Below are positions 24,767-32,627 of a stretch of DNA of 64,000 nucleotides, piece after piece; the stretch's first letter is position 1; each line of letters begins with the position of its first letter. The stretch is from Bacteroidales bacterium (GTDB lineage Bacteria > Bacteroidota > Bacteroidia > Bacteroidales > Muribaculaceae), in assembly GCA_900768685.1 (NCBI GenBank), contig CAAGDX010000019.1:62001-126000 (forward strand). The letters run 5' to 3'. A program made the translations under genes and the position numbers. The notes beneath the pieces were generated by a model. That model made no database searches, was not told the origin of the DNA, and was given only the letters and a program-made list of their open reading frames with translations.

Positions 24767-26563
24767 CTAATTTTTTCTTTTAAGCAGAACAGGTCTGATT
24801 GAAAAACCATTGTATCTGTCGCACTGATTCATTGCCTGTGTGGTCATGTGACCGTTGCCGCTACCGGACTCGGTAACGTATGTTGTTTCAAAAGCCCATG
24901 CTTTTTCCGTTCCTCCGGCAGTGCTGCTGCATGGAGTGGAGGTCCAGTATTGGCATCTTGCTTTTTTTACTTTTCCGTAAGTGCCGGTGTTGTCATCATA
25001 GCCGGAATAGCCGGTGATAGGGAGGTAAATCAGTCCTATGAGTTTGTTGTCTGCATCTCTTTTTGTCACTTCCCATACGGAGGCGTCAAAGTCCAGATTT
25101 TCTTCGGAAGTATCGCCTTCCGCCACTTTTTTCACGGTGCTCCATTTCCAGTTGCATTGGTCTATTATGTCTTGCCACATTTGCTGTGACGGTGTTCTCC
25201 AGAGCCAATAGCCGTCACCGAGGTATGCTTTTACGGCATCAAAATCCGTTCCCATAATGTCTGAAGCGGCAGTGCCGGTGTAGCCTTCAGGTGAGTAGAG
25301 ATTGGCATTTTTTGTTGTTGCTTCGCCCCATGCGTAGTGGTATCCCGTTTCAATAGGTTCCATAGCACCGAGGTTGCAAGTAGCCCAGAGCACTTCATAG
25401 TCCGTGCTGTCAATGGTGATGGACATACCCAGGCTTACAAACACCATTTGTGCCGTGTTGTAGCCCGTTTGGTCCCAGATTGCGTCAGGTGAAATAATTA
25501 TGTTGAGTGATTCCGTGTTGTCTATATTGTATGTTGTGCACCTTTCTATTTCTATCATATTCAGGCGTATTTCTTTCTCACTCAGGGTGAAATTGAAAGT
25601 ATATATTTTTCCTGCCTCGAATTTGTGATTTTCAATCACGCTGGAGTCGAGTTTCAAGCGGTATGTGAGGTAATTTGTGTCTATTGTGAACACAAGCGGC
25701 ACGCTGTTGAAATCGCCGTCAAGAGGGAAGCACATATCGTAAAACACCCCTTTTTGTGAGCGAGGTATTGTCACGTTGTCCTCAATGCTTGTGGTGAGGC
25801 GGCTGTAGTATTCCGTTTTGTTTTCTTGTTCCGCTATGCTGCCGTTTGCGAATCGCATTACGTTCGGAAATAATTTAGTGCCGTCTTCCGCTTCCATTTT
25901 TATTCCGTAGATGATAATGTCGGAAGATATATTGTTCGTTATATTAAATCGGATTATGGCACAGGCGGAGTTAAAGTGCGAGGTGTTGGCAATAACGTTA
26001 TTGTCGTTAACGGATTGTATTGTGGTGGAAGTATAGACGTATGAGTAATCTCTGAACGATGTGAGGTCGTTTTTAAGTTGATTGCAGGTGAAAGTGGAGG
26101 GCAGATGCATATCCACGGTAACGGCATCGCTGCCGCTTGTCACTACGGTATGCTCGTTTATAGGGTGGCAGCAGTACATTTCGTCGCCGGCAGCCACGGG
26201 ATAAACGTAGGCATTGTCTGCCACATCGTATTTCACGCCGTATAAGGTTTCTAACTTGATTTTGGAGTTTTCCGAGTCAACGGTTTCGAATTTGGTTTGT
26301 GAATGGTACTGTGCGGCGGAAGAGAGGTCTCCGTAAAACGGCACATAACTGCTGCCGTGCTTGATTGCAGTGAGCATATTCGTGCTGTTTTCCCAGACAT
26401 ATACCACTTTGTCTTCCGTGTCTGTTTTGTCGCTCCAGACGCTCCTGGATTGCGGTTCCGCAAAGGTTATTTCAAGTTTTTTCACGGAGTCGCGGAGCAC
26501 TTGCTCTTCCGTGCAGGAGGAGAGCAGAAGTAACGCAAACAGTATTTGACAGGTGTGTTTCAT
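24767..26563 (-). CDS. Type V pilus-associated lipoprotein with FISUMP-like C-terminus
   Basis: 598 residues, lipobox LSSC (Cys17). The N-terminal part has fimbrillin features (MYCCHPINEHT, FNSACAIIRFNITNN, KIYTFNFTLSE). From about residue 375 a FISUMP-type domain reads YEVLWATCNLGAMEPIETG, YHYAWGEATTKN, WLWRTPSQQMWQDII and ends GFSIRPVLLKRKN. This C-terminal fold is common at the end of Bacteroidales surface fibre proteins. It is in the operon with a 13-nt gap to the gene before it. The exact role, such as adhesin or length control, is not evident. Confidence 0.72.
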   Translation of the reverse strand: MKHTCQILFALLLLSSCTEEQVLRDSVKKLEITFAEPQSRSVWSDKTDTEDKVVYVWENSTNMLTAIKHGSSYVPFYGDLSSAAQYHSQTKFETVDSENSKIKLETLYGVKYDVADNAYVYPVAAGDEMYCCHPINEHTVVTSGSDAVTVDMHLPSTFTCNQLKNDLTSFRDYSYVYTSTTIQSVNDNNVIANTSHFNSACAIIRFNITNNISSDIIIYGIKMEAEDGTKLFPNVMRFANGSIAEQENKTEYYSRLTTSIEDNVTIPRSQKGVFYDMCFPLDGDFNSVPLVFTIDTNYLTYRLKLDSSVIENHKFEAGKIYTFNFTLSEKEIRLNMIEIERCTTYNIDNTESLNIIISPDAIWDQTGYNTAQMVFVSLGMSITIDSTDYEVLWATCNLGAMEPIETGYHYAWGEATTKNANLYSPEGYTGTAASDIMGTDFDAVKAYLGDGYWLWRTPSQQMWQDIIDQCNWKWSTVKKVAEGDTSEENLDFDASVWEVTKRDADNKLIGLIYLPITGYSGYDDNTGTYGKVKKARCQYWTSTPCSSTAGGTEKAWAFETTYVTESGSGNGHMTTQAMNQCDRYNGFSIRPVLLKRKN

Positions 26564-26576
26564 TCTTTTGCAGTTT

Positions 26577-27560
26577 TTATTCGGTCATATCATCGTTTGA
26601 GAAACTGCCTCCCGGAATGATGTCGTTACAGTCAAAGTATTTCAATTCTTCCGAGATTACTTTTACGAGTTTGGGCGATTTTTCTTCCAGAGCGAAGATA
26701 TAAATGTAGTTTTTGCCGCTTTCCCATGTGTAAGTGTTTATGAAAGGGGCTGTTTTCAGTTCTCCGTCGCAGTTGAGTGACACTGTCCAGCCGGTGGTGT
26801 TTGCTGCATCCGGCACGCAGTAGTAGCGAGTGGCGGAAACTATCGCGTCTGCCGTATTTGCAGGGATAGTCACGTTTTCAAAACTGAAACTGTCGCTACT
26901 TTTTGCGGTGGAATTTACGCCGGAAGTGGCTGTAGGAGTGGTTGTGCTCCAATCGTAGGAGTAGGTCAATTCTGCTTCTGTGGTGATTTCAGCATCGGGT
27001 GTGAGCGTGATACCTGTAACCGATGTTTCTGCCGCTGCATTTTTTTTGAAAGCCACGCACACTCTGCAGTGAGCATAGCCGAAGCTGAGATTTACCGTTT
27101 TGCCGAATTTTGGCGAACTTGTCTCTATTTTCAGCGGCTCGGCAGCCATAGCACTCTCTGCATTGTTTTGTTTGAGTTTGAGTGTCATTGCGGATGTGCT
27201 GATAGTGGAAACGGCACTGATGGGTGCTCCTGCAGTGAAGAGATAACTATCTGCTTTGCTGTCCCAAAACATCAGCGGCTGCGTGTCTGTGACGTAAGTC
27301 CAGTTGTCTGTGATGAATTTCACGTCATAGCCGTTCATCACCACTGTCTGTGTGCCGCCTTTTTCGGAAGCGGTGAAAACTTTGAAATTATCATACATTC
27401 CCGTGGGGATATAACCTCTGGAGAATGGTTCTGCCGGTTCGGCTGATATTAAAATGGGTGATTCCCCGGAGGTTTTTCCCCCGGAGAATTCATCCACATT
27501 ATTGCAACTGTGCAGAAGCAAAATAATGGACAATAAAATTGCCGTATTATGCAACTTCAC
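26577..27560 (-). CDS. Fimbrillin-family lipoprotein
   Basis: 327 residues with lipobox LHSC (Cys19). An Arg-containing segment after the leader (EPFSRGYIP) resembles the trypsin-like (Rgp) processing site of type V pilins. Core fimbrillin strands include DNFKVFTASEKGG, MFWDSKADSYLF and NLSFGYAHCRVCVAFKKNA. It lies between the main fimbrillin and the larger tip-type proteins, so it is probably a minor pilin. No FISUMP domain is present. Confidence 0.72.
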   Translation of the reverse strand: MKLHNTAILLSIILLLHSCNNVDEFSGGKTSGESPILISAEPAEPFSRGYIPTGMYDNFKVFTASEKGGTQTVVMNGYDVKFITDNWTYVTDTQPLMFWDSKADSYLFTAGAPISAVSTISTSAMTLKLKQNNAESAMAAEPLKIETSSPKFGKTVNLSFGYAHCRVCVAFKKNAAAETSVTGITLTPDAEITTEAELTYSYDWSTTTPTATSGVNSTAKSSDSFSFENVTIPANTADAIVSATRYYCVPDAANTTGWTVSLNCDGELKTAPFINTYTWESGKNYIYIFALEEKSPKLVKVISEELKYFDCNDIIPGGSFSNDDMTE

Positions 27561-27579
27561 GTTATTTTTTTCTCTTTGA

Positions 27580-28728
27580 TTAGAGTGTGATAGTAACTGT
27601 TACGTCGCTCCATTCGTCAACGCTGTTAACGCTGAAGAGGATAGGAGTGAGGATTGGGTCACCTGCATCTGTGAAACCTACGTTGTCTTTCATGACAATC
27701 TTGTAAATGTAGCGTTTGCCTGCATCAAATGTTGATACTTCATTTGAATCTGCGTCAAGACCTTTGAGAGGAATATAAACTTCACCGTATGTGTCGGCAC
27801 TACCAACATAATAATGGCTTGTTCCGTTCCATACTTTGCAAGTAAGTTTGAGGCATACAAAACCGCTGGTGGACAGTTTGCCTGTTTCTCCAATATTAGC
27901 CTTTACACCGTTCCACATAAGTGCTCCGGTTCCTGTTACTTCGTTTACTTTTGTTGCAGATGTTGCAAAGAAATAGCCTTTTGAACTTGTGCCGTAATCA
28001 ATAATGTTGGTAGATGTATTTGTGCTATTGATTGTAACAGCACTTGCTAATGTTTCTTTAAGAGCAGGGTTGGATTCTGCAACATAAGAATAAGAAGCAG
28101 CTCCATCTTTATCCACTTTGACATCACCTTTAGTTCTTGTATATATGAATTCGGCACTTGATATTTCTACCTGGCAACCGCTCTTATAAACAATACCCTC
28201 TGCAGGCATTTCAATCTGCAAAGTTTTGATTTTTGAGAAAGCGTGGTGGAATGTGAGAGGAACGCGTGTTTGTTTGCTCTGGTTGCCTGCAAATGCAAAG
28301 AGAACATCGTGTGAGCAATCCACGTTTGGAATAGTCATAACATTACCGGAAGCATTGTTTTCAGCAAATGTTGCATTGTCTGAGTATGGGAAATAAGCAT
28401 AGAAATCCATGTTGTTTTCAGGCCAGAATTTCAAATCCGCCAAGTTTGCATATTCCCAAGTGCTGCCTGTAGCATCCCATTTTTGTTCTACGCCATTTGT
28501 GCCTTTGTTCAAGTAGATGGCATTGTTTGAATAACCAGCAACACCAAAGTTGTCTCCCTTCATGTTGTCTGATGTGATATCGGCACCAACAGCACGAGAT
28601 TTTGTTGGGTACGCTGCAAAAGAGATTGCATCTGTCTTGTCAAGGATGCCGTTTTCATTTGCTTCATTTGAGCAACTGCTCAGTGCGAGCAGTGCCGGGC
28701 ATACCAATAAATAAAACTTCTTCATCAT
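27580..28728 (-). CDS. Fimbrillin, probable major type V pilus subunit
   Basis: 382 residues. The leader carries lipobox LSSC (Cys19), and the candidate processing site is PTKSR-AVGAD (Arg45 region). The family body includes GDNFGVAGYSNNAIY, LKFWPENNMDFYAYFPYSDN and VPLTFHHAFSKIKTLQIEM. In type V pili the lipoprotein precursor is cut after Arg at the surface and polymerises by strand exchange. It directly follows the DUF5119 anchor gene, the usual place of the main stalk subunit. Base composition is slightly more AT-rich than the accessory genes. Major-subunit status is inferred from order and size. Confidence 0.75.
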   Translation of the reverse strand: MMKKFYLLVCPALLALSSCSNEANENGILDKTDAISFAAYPTKSRAVGADITSDNMKGDNFGVAGYSNNAIYLNKGTNGVEQKWDATGSTWEYANLADLKFWPENNMDFYAYFPYSDNATFAENNASGNVMTIPNVDCSHDVLFAFAGNQSKQTRVPLTFHHAFSKIKTLQIEMPAEGIVYKSGCQVEISSAEFIYTRTKGDVKVDKDGAASYSYVAESNPALKETLASAVTINSTNTSTNIIDYGTSSKGYFFATSATKVNEVTGTGALMWNGVKANIGETGKLSTSGFVCLKLTCKVWNGTSHYYVGSADTYGEVYIPLKGLDADSNEVSTFDAGKRYIYKIVMKDNVGFTDAGDPILTPILFSVNSVDEWSDVTVTITL

Positions 28729-28761
28729 AATAAAATTTTGGTTTTTAATTGTTATTAATTT

Positions 28762-29796
28762 TTATAGTGTTATTTCTTGTTTTATATCGTTCCAGGGTAA
28801 TGTTTCGGGTGCAAATCCCTCAACATCAGACGAGGAGGGGTCTGTGGGCGGCAATGCCAACTCCAAGTATATGTCTATATCGTCGTAAATATTGCCGTCT
28901 ATATCTCTGTCTTTGAGCCACTGAACAAATTGCTCCGTGACGTCTGCCTTCACGGTGTGGACTTCGTTGTTCACAAGCACAAAGTTCAGCGTCACTTCAA
29001 ATTTCTGTCCTGCAAGGAGATTTTCTTTGTTGAAACTGTAAGTGTTAAACGTCTGTGTGAGCAGAGCCTCGGTGTAGTCGCTGCTGCGGTATTCGCGGTT
29101 TACCAGGTTGTAAGCAAAGACCGCCGTCTGCTTGCCGGGTATTTCCGTGGCAAGGTTCACGGACTTGGCAAGTCCCGTGATATAAGACGGTTGCATACCT
29201 CTGCAGTAGTTTACACCTTTCACATAAACGTTTATGTTTACTTTCTTTGTCACGGGATGCTGAACGGTGGATATTTCCATCGTCACTATGTCGTGAATGT
29301 GTTCTTCCGGTTGGTCATAGAAATAGTCGTTGTATGGCGGTTCGAATAGCACGTTAAGTACGCTTGAAACCGTCAGATAGTCCGGATATTCATTGTTAAA
29401 CACCGTGTCTGCAGCGATGTAAGCACTGAAATCTTCAAAATTTTGCTCCGTGTTGAGGTTGATATTCGGCAGTTCTACGCGGCTGTCGTTTATCACTATC
29501 AAATTGTATGTTCCGGGGTCAAGATTTATCCTCGGTGAATGCCAGTTTGCGTCAGGCGGCAGTTCTTTCGCAAATTGGTGCGTCTCGGAGTCGAATGCAA
29601 ACACTGTCACGCCGTTTATAGGGTTATCTCTGTTGTATTTAGCATTTTCCTCCCAGAAAGCCGTCTGACTCCAGTCTATATTCAGCTGCACGAGATTGCG
29701 ACTTTTTGCGTCATAATAGAGGTGGTCGCGTGCACACGAACAGAGCATCATCACAACGCCGAAAAATATAATATGCCTGATATTTTTAGCGTTCAT
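28762..29796 (-). CDS. DUF5119 (FimB/Mfa2-like) pilus anchor lipoprotein
   Basis: 344 residues; hydrophobic leader and a lipobox ending at Cys21 (MMLCSC). The N-terminal body VQLNIDWSQTAFWEEN, VTVFAFDSETHQFAKELPP and LDPGTYNLIVIND matches the DUF5119/FimB-Mfa2 pattern of anchoring subunits, which hold the fibre in the outer membrane and limit its length. It overlaps the DUF3575 gene by 11 bp, which implies translational coupling. Confidence 0.78.
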   Translation of the reverse strand: MNAKNIRHIIFFGVVMMLCSCARDHLYYDAKSRNLVQLNIDWSQTAFWEENAKYNRDNPINGVTVFAFDSETHQFAKELPPDANWHSPRINLDPGTYNLIVINDSRVELPNINLNTEQNFEDFSAYIAADTVFNNEYPDYLTVSSVLNVLFEPPYNDYFYDQPEEHIHDIVTMEISTVQHPVTKKVNINVYVKGVNYCRGMQPSYITGLAKSVNLATEIPGKQTAVFAYNLVNREYRSSDYTEALLTQTFNTYSFNKENLLAGQKFEVTLNFVLVNNEVHTVKADVTEQFVQWLKDRDIDGNIYDDIDIYLELALPPTDPSSSDVEGFAPETLPWNDIKQEITL

Positions 29797-30973
29797 GATG
29801 CTTTATGCGTTTTGTATGGTTAAACGTATAAACTATTGACACGTTGAGAGATACGGGAAAGAAGGTTTTCAAAGTATGCGACACCCAAGGATAGTCTTTA
29901 ACCTTGATAGTACCGTATTTTTGTGTGTCATAGACCTGAGTGTATTTCCAGTATTCCGTCTGCAAATAGCCCACGGAGGCGGAGTATTCCATTTTCCACC
30001 TTTTGGCAATGTAGTGTGAGTAGCCGAAAGTAGGGGATACGTTCCACATTGTGCCTTGAACTCCGCGGCGTGTCCACTGCAAGTCGTATTTACCTGTGCC
30101 TACTGTCAGTCCTGCAAAGAAAGAGGTGTATGGCTCATCGGTGTTCATAAAGTAATACCTCGGAGTGATTGCACCATAGCGAATTTGCAGAGTTTTGTGG
30201 TTTGAAGTGTCTCTCCACCAGGGATTTACGTATGTGCCCTCTATTGTGAACCTGTCTGTGATAGGCACTTCCACGGAAGCGTTAACCACTGTCAGCAAAT
30301 CGTAGAGCAGGTTTGTTTTCACGAAGAGGATAGGGCGACTGACGAGAGAATCCGGCAGTTCAACAATCACCGGCGGCTCGGTTGCCACGGTGTCGCTCGG
30401 CACAATTATCGGTATTATCTCCGTTTCTTCCGGTATGCTGTCGCAGGTTTCCGGCTCAACATCCACCACTACAGGCTCTTTTGACTCGCCTGTGATGTGA
30501 AGCGTCACTTTGGCATAACGCATCTTCGGATACTTTGTCCGTTTTGTCTTGCTCCTCAAGTGATTTGTGGTGAGTTCGTCGGTCTGATATTCTATTGCCG
30601 AAGAAATTTCCCTGAATGTTTCGGAATGATTGATAAGATAGTTTAAAGCAGCCTGACCTCTGCGGCGAGAAATCTTGCGGTTGATGTTAAGTCCGCCTTC
30701 CGGGGAGGTTGATGAGGTGAGGGAGAGGCTTACGGGTTTGATTACGTAAATCTGTCCCACAGAGTCCAACTGCAGGATAAAGTCTTCTAAGGATTTAATA
30801 TTGGCGGGGTATTTTGCAATATTGCTGCTGCCGCAAGGAAAATACACCGTCACGCTGAAAGTGTCTGTGTATGCCTGTGCTTTTGCTCCTAAACAAAAAC
30901 ACGCAAAAATCATAGCAATGAATAATTTCTTCCATTGTAGGGTGTTTATTCTCTTGTCTGTGTTCCGTTTCAT
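29786..30973 (-). CDS. DUF3575 outer-membrane protein with OmpA-like segment, first gene of pilus operon
   Basis: Read from Met14 of the longest frame (start 30973), because the -7 promoter box TATATTTG (31008-31001) lies inside the longer reading. A signal peptide (KLFIAMIFACFCLGAKAQ) leads a periplasmic region with OmpA-like character (SLTSSTSPEGGLNINRKISRRRGQAAL). The C-terminal half is DUF3575: LFVKTNLLYDLLTVVNASVE, FTIEGTYVNPWWRD and ALTVGTGKYDLQWTRRG-like beta strands, likely an 8-strand barrel. DUF3575 genes commonly precede fimbrillin operons in Bacteroidales and may anchor or export the fibre. Confidence 0.8.
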   Translation of the reverse strand: MKRNTDKRINTLQWKKLFIAMIFACFCLGAKAQAYTDTFSVTVYFPCGSSNIAKYPANIKSLEDFILQLDSVGQIYVIKPVSLSLTSSTSPEGGLNINRKISRRRGQAALNYLINHSETFREISSAIEYQTDELTTNHLRSKTKRTKYPKMRYAKVTLHITGESKEPVVVDVEPETCDSIPEETEIIPIIVPSDTVATEPPVIVELPDSLVSRPILFVKTNLLYDLLTVVNASVEVPITDRFTIEGTYVNPWWRDTSNHKTLQIRYGAITPRYYFMNTDEPYTSFFAGLTVGTGKYDLQWTRRGVQGTMWNVSPTFGYSHYIAKRWKMEYSASVGYLQTEYWKYTQVYDTQKYGTIKVKDYPWVSHTLKTFFPVSLNVSIVYTFNHTKRIKHHER

Positions 30974-31000
30974 AGGCAAAAACTTTCCTTTTGGCAACGC

Positions 31001-31008
31001 AAATATAA
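31001..31008 (-). promoter_or_regulatory. -7 element of the pilus operon
   Basis: TATATTTG on the minus strand, 27 nt before the chosen start at 30973. The -33 region is poor. Confidence 0.45.
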
Positions 31009-31012
31009 ACAC

Positions 31013-31374
31013 ATTTTGCCTAATACGAAAAAAATTCTACTTCTCGTGTACAAATATTTACAAAAAATAACAACATTTAACTATTTTCACACAAAATTGC
31101 CCAAAAATAGCCCGTATGTGCCTGCAAAACAGTGCTTTCGGCACTTTGTTTTGTTACATCAAGAATGTTAGAAGAGATGCCAATTCTTGCTGCCTTTTGT
31201 TCTCATCAGGAATACTTCTATCTACAAAAATCGGCAATATTGCCACTTTTTTGACGTAAAAAAGTAAACGTATCAACAAATTCTATCTACATTTTTCTCA
31301 CTATAGTTTTCGAAAGTGATATGGCTGTTTATGCATCTATTGATTATTCAATATTTTGGAACAAGAGGCAAATT
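31013..31374. other. Intergenic spacer between pilus operon and unknown gene
   Basis: No gene seen. An imperfect hairpin occurs near 31127-31155 (CAAAACA-GTGC/GGCAC-TTGTTTTG) and an 8-bp AT-rich inverted repeat ACTTTTTT/AAAAAAGT near 31247-31267. Neither has a clear U-tract. Confidence 0.4.
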
Positions 31375-31842
31375 TCAATCTTCTTCAAAAGATTTATTCT
31401 TAATGTGATTGTCGGTGATTTCCTCCAAAAAATCCTTACGCATCAGCATCAAGACGTCCTGAGTGTATTTGTGAAGAAGACCTTTATAATACGTCACGTC
31501 TTTATGATTTGACTTTGTGATTTTTTCCCAAAGTGTTTGTTCTATAGCATCTTTATATGCTTCTTCAATCATATCGAAACTATTATCAGTCAGCAGTTTG
31601 CGTAATTTCCGCTCTTCAAGCACCAACTGAGAGTTTTTGCTCTCTTCGGGAGCATATTGTTTCCAAAGCCCCTCAAGGAAAGCATAATATTCACGCTCAA
31701 TTTTTTGTGGCAAATCTTTCGTGTATTCACCAATAGTTTCCGGGCGTTCTTTTGCCGCCTCCGCTGTCAAATTGCCAAAATACTTCTTTAGCAATTCCTC
31801 TTCCTTCTCTATGCAAGTGCGTTCTATCTGTTCTTTACTCAT
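31375..31842 (-). CDS. Unknown helical protein
   Basis: 155 residues from ATG 31842 (Met20 of the longest frame). That start is chosen because the perfect -7 box TAAATTTG (31877-31870) would begin transcription near 31864. Strongly charged and predicted almost all helical (EEELLKKYFGNLTAEAAKERPE, LVLEERKLRKLL); no signal or membrane segment. Not recognised. It lies on the pilus side of the accessory comM segment and its base composition is AT-rich. Confidence 0.6.
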   Translation of the reverse strand: MSKEQIERTCIEKEEELLKKYFGNLTAEAAKERPETIGEYTKDLPQKIEREYYAFLEGLWKQYAPEESKNSQLVLEERKLRKLLTDNSFDMIEEAYKDAIEQTLWEKITKSNHKDVTYYKGLLHKYTQDVLMLMRKDFLEEITDNHIKNKSFEED

Positions 31843-31869
31843 AATCGGTTTATTTTGCATCATGTGCCA

Positions 31870-31877
31870 CAAATTTA
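31870..31877 (-). promoter_or_regulatory. -7 element of the unknown gene at 31375
   Basis: TAAATTTG on the minus strand, 27 nt before the chosen ATG. Confidence 0.45.
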
Positions 31878-31956
31878 CATATAATCTGCGAAATTTCACA
31901 CTGATTATTAAAGAAATCTTTTTCCTTGTGAGTAAAGAAATAATCCCCCAAACCTG

Positions 31957-32047
31957 TTTTGTGCAAAATTTTCACTGTAGTGCACAAAAACGGCTGAATT
32001 TGTGCAATAAATTTGTTGTACTGCACAAAAAAGGCAAATTTTGTGCA
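31957..32047. promoter_or_regulatory. Orphan array of TTTGTGCA/TGCACAAA operator-like repeats
   Basis: The arm TTTTGTGCA or TTTGTGCA recurs at about 31957, 31998 and 32039, a spacing of 41 bp. The first two are each followed by the inverted arm TGCACAAA (31981 and about 32022). The layout matches the GTCGCAATC array at 53293 that precedes an ATPase gene, but here no intact gene follows on the plus strand. Confidence 0.55.
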
Positions 32048-32098
32048 GTGTAAAATTTTTTTTGCATGAAAAGATGGTTTTTTAAGCGGAAAAGGCTA

Positions 32099-32560
32099 TC
32101 AAATTCTGCGACTTGCCCAGTCACCACGGTCCAGATTGCGGTAGCCGATGGCTTCCGTGATGTGTCGGGTGAGGACTGCTTCGCTGCCGTCGAGGTCTGC
32201 TATTGTGCGAGCAACTTTGAGGATACGGTCGTAGGCACGTGCAAAGAGGTCAAAGCGGTTCATTGCTAACTGTAGGGTACTGTTCGTTTCTTCATCCAAT
32301 ACACAACATTGATGCAGCAACCTATCGGTCATTTGAGCATTACAATGAATACCAGGATATTCCCTGTATCTATTTTCCTGTATCAGGCGAGCTGCTATCA
32401 CTCTTTTTCGGATTTCAGAGGATGGTTCTCCAGAACTTGCTGAAGATAATTGGCTATACTTTAGAGCAGAAACTTCCACTTGAATATAGATGCGGTCGAA
32501 GATTATGTAACCCGTTTACAAGAGTTTTTCGTTCCTGCAAGAAACAGAATTATTGCCATT
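32099..32560 (-). pseudogene. Decayed C-terminal fragment of comM
   Basis: A minus-strand remnant of the Mg-chelatase-like ATPase ComM. From about 32500 it reads FDRIYIQVEV, matching LLDRIDIQVEI of the intact comM, then IRKRVIAARLIQENRYR, CNAQMTDRLL and FDLFARAYDRILKVARTIADLDG to the end. An in-frame stop and deletions lie upstream near 32515, and the ATPase core is absent. The middle is roughly half identical to the neighbouring intact gene by eye. The last 150 bp (about 32100-32250) is nearly identical to its 3' end, forming a direct repeat with 39770-39920. Confidence 0.85.
32105..32255. repeat. Direct repeat, left copy (comM 3' end)
   Basis: Left member of the direct repeat described at 39770-39920. 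Similarity falls sharply rightward of about 32255, where the remnant becomes a diverged comM sequence. Confidence 0.85.
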
Positions 32561-32627
32561 GCAGCGATTATACTTAAGTCTAAAAACACCATTTCCATAC
32601 AATTAAAATATTTGTTGGATAAACAAG

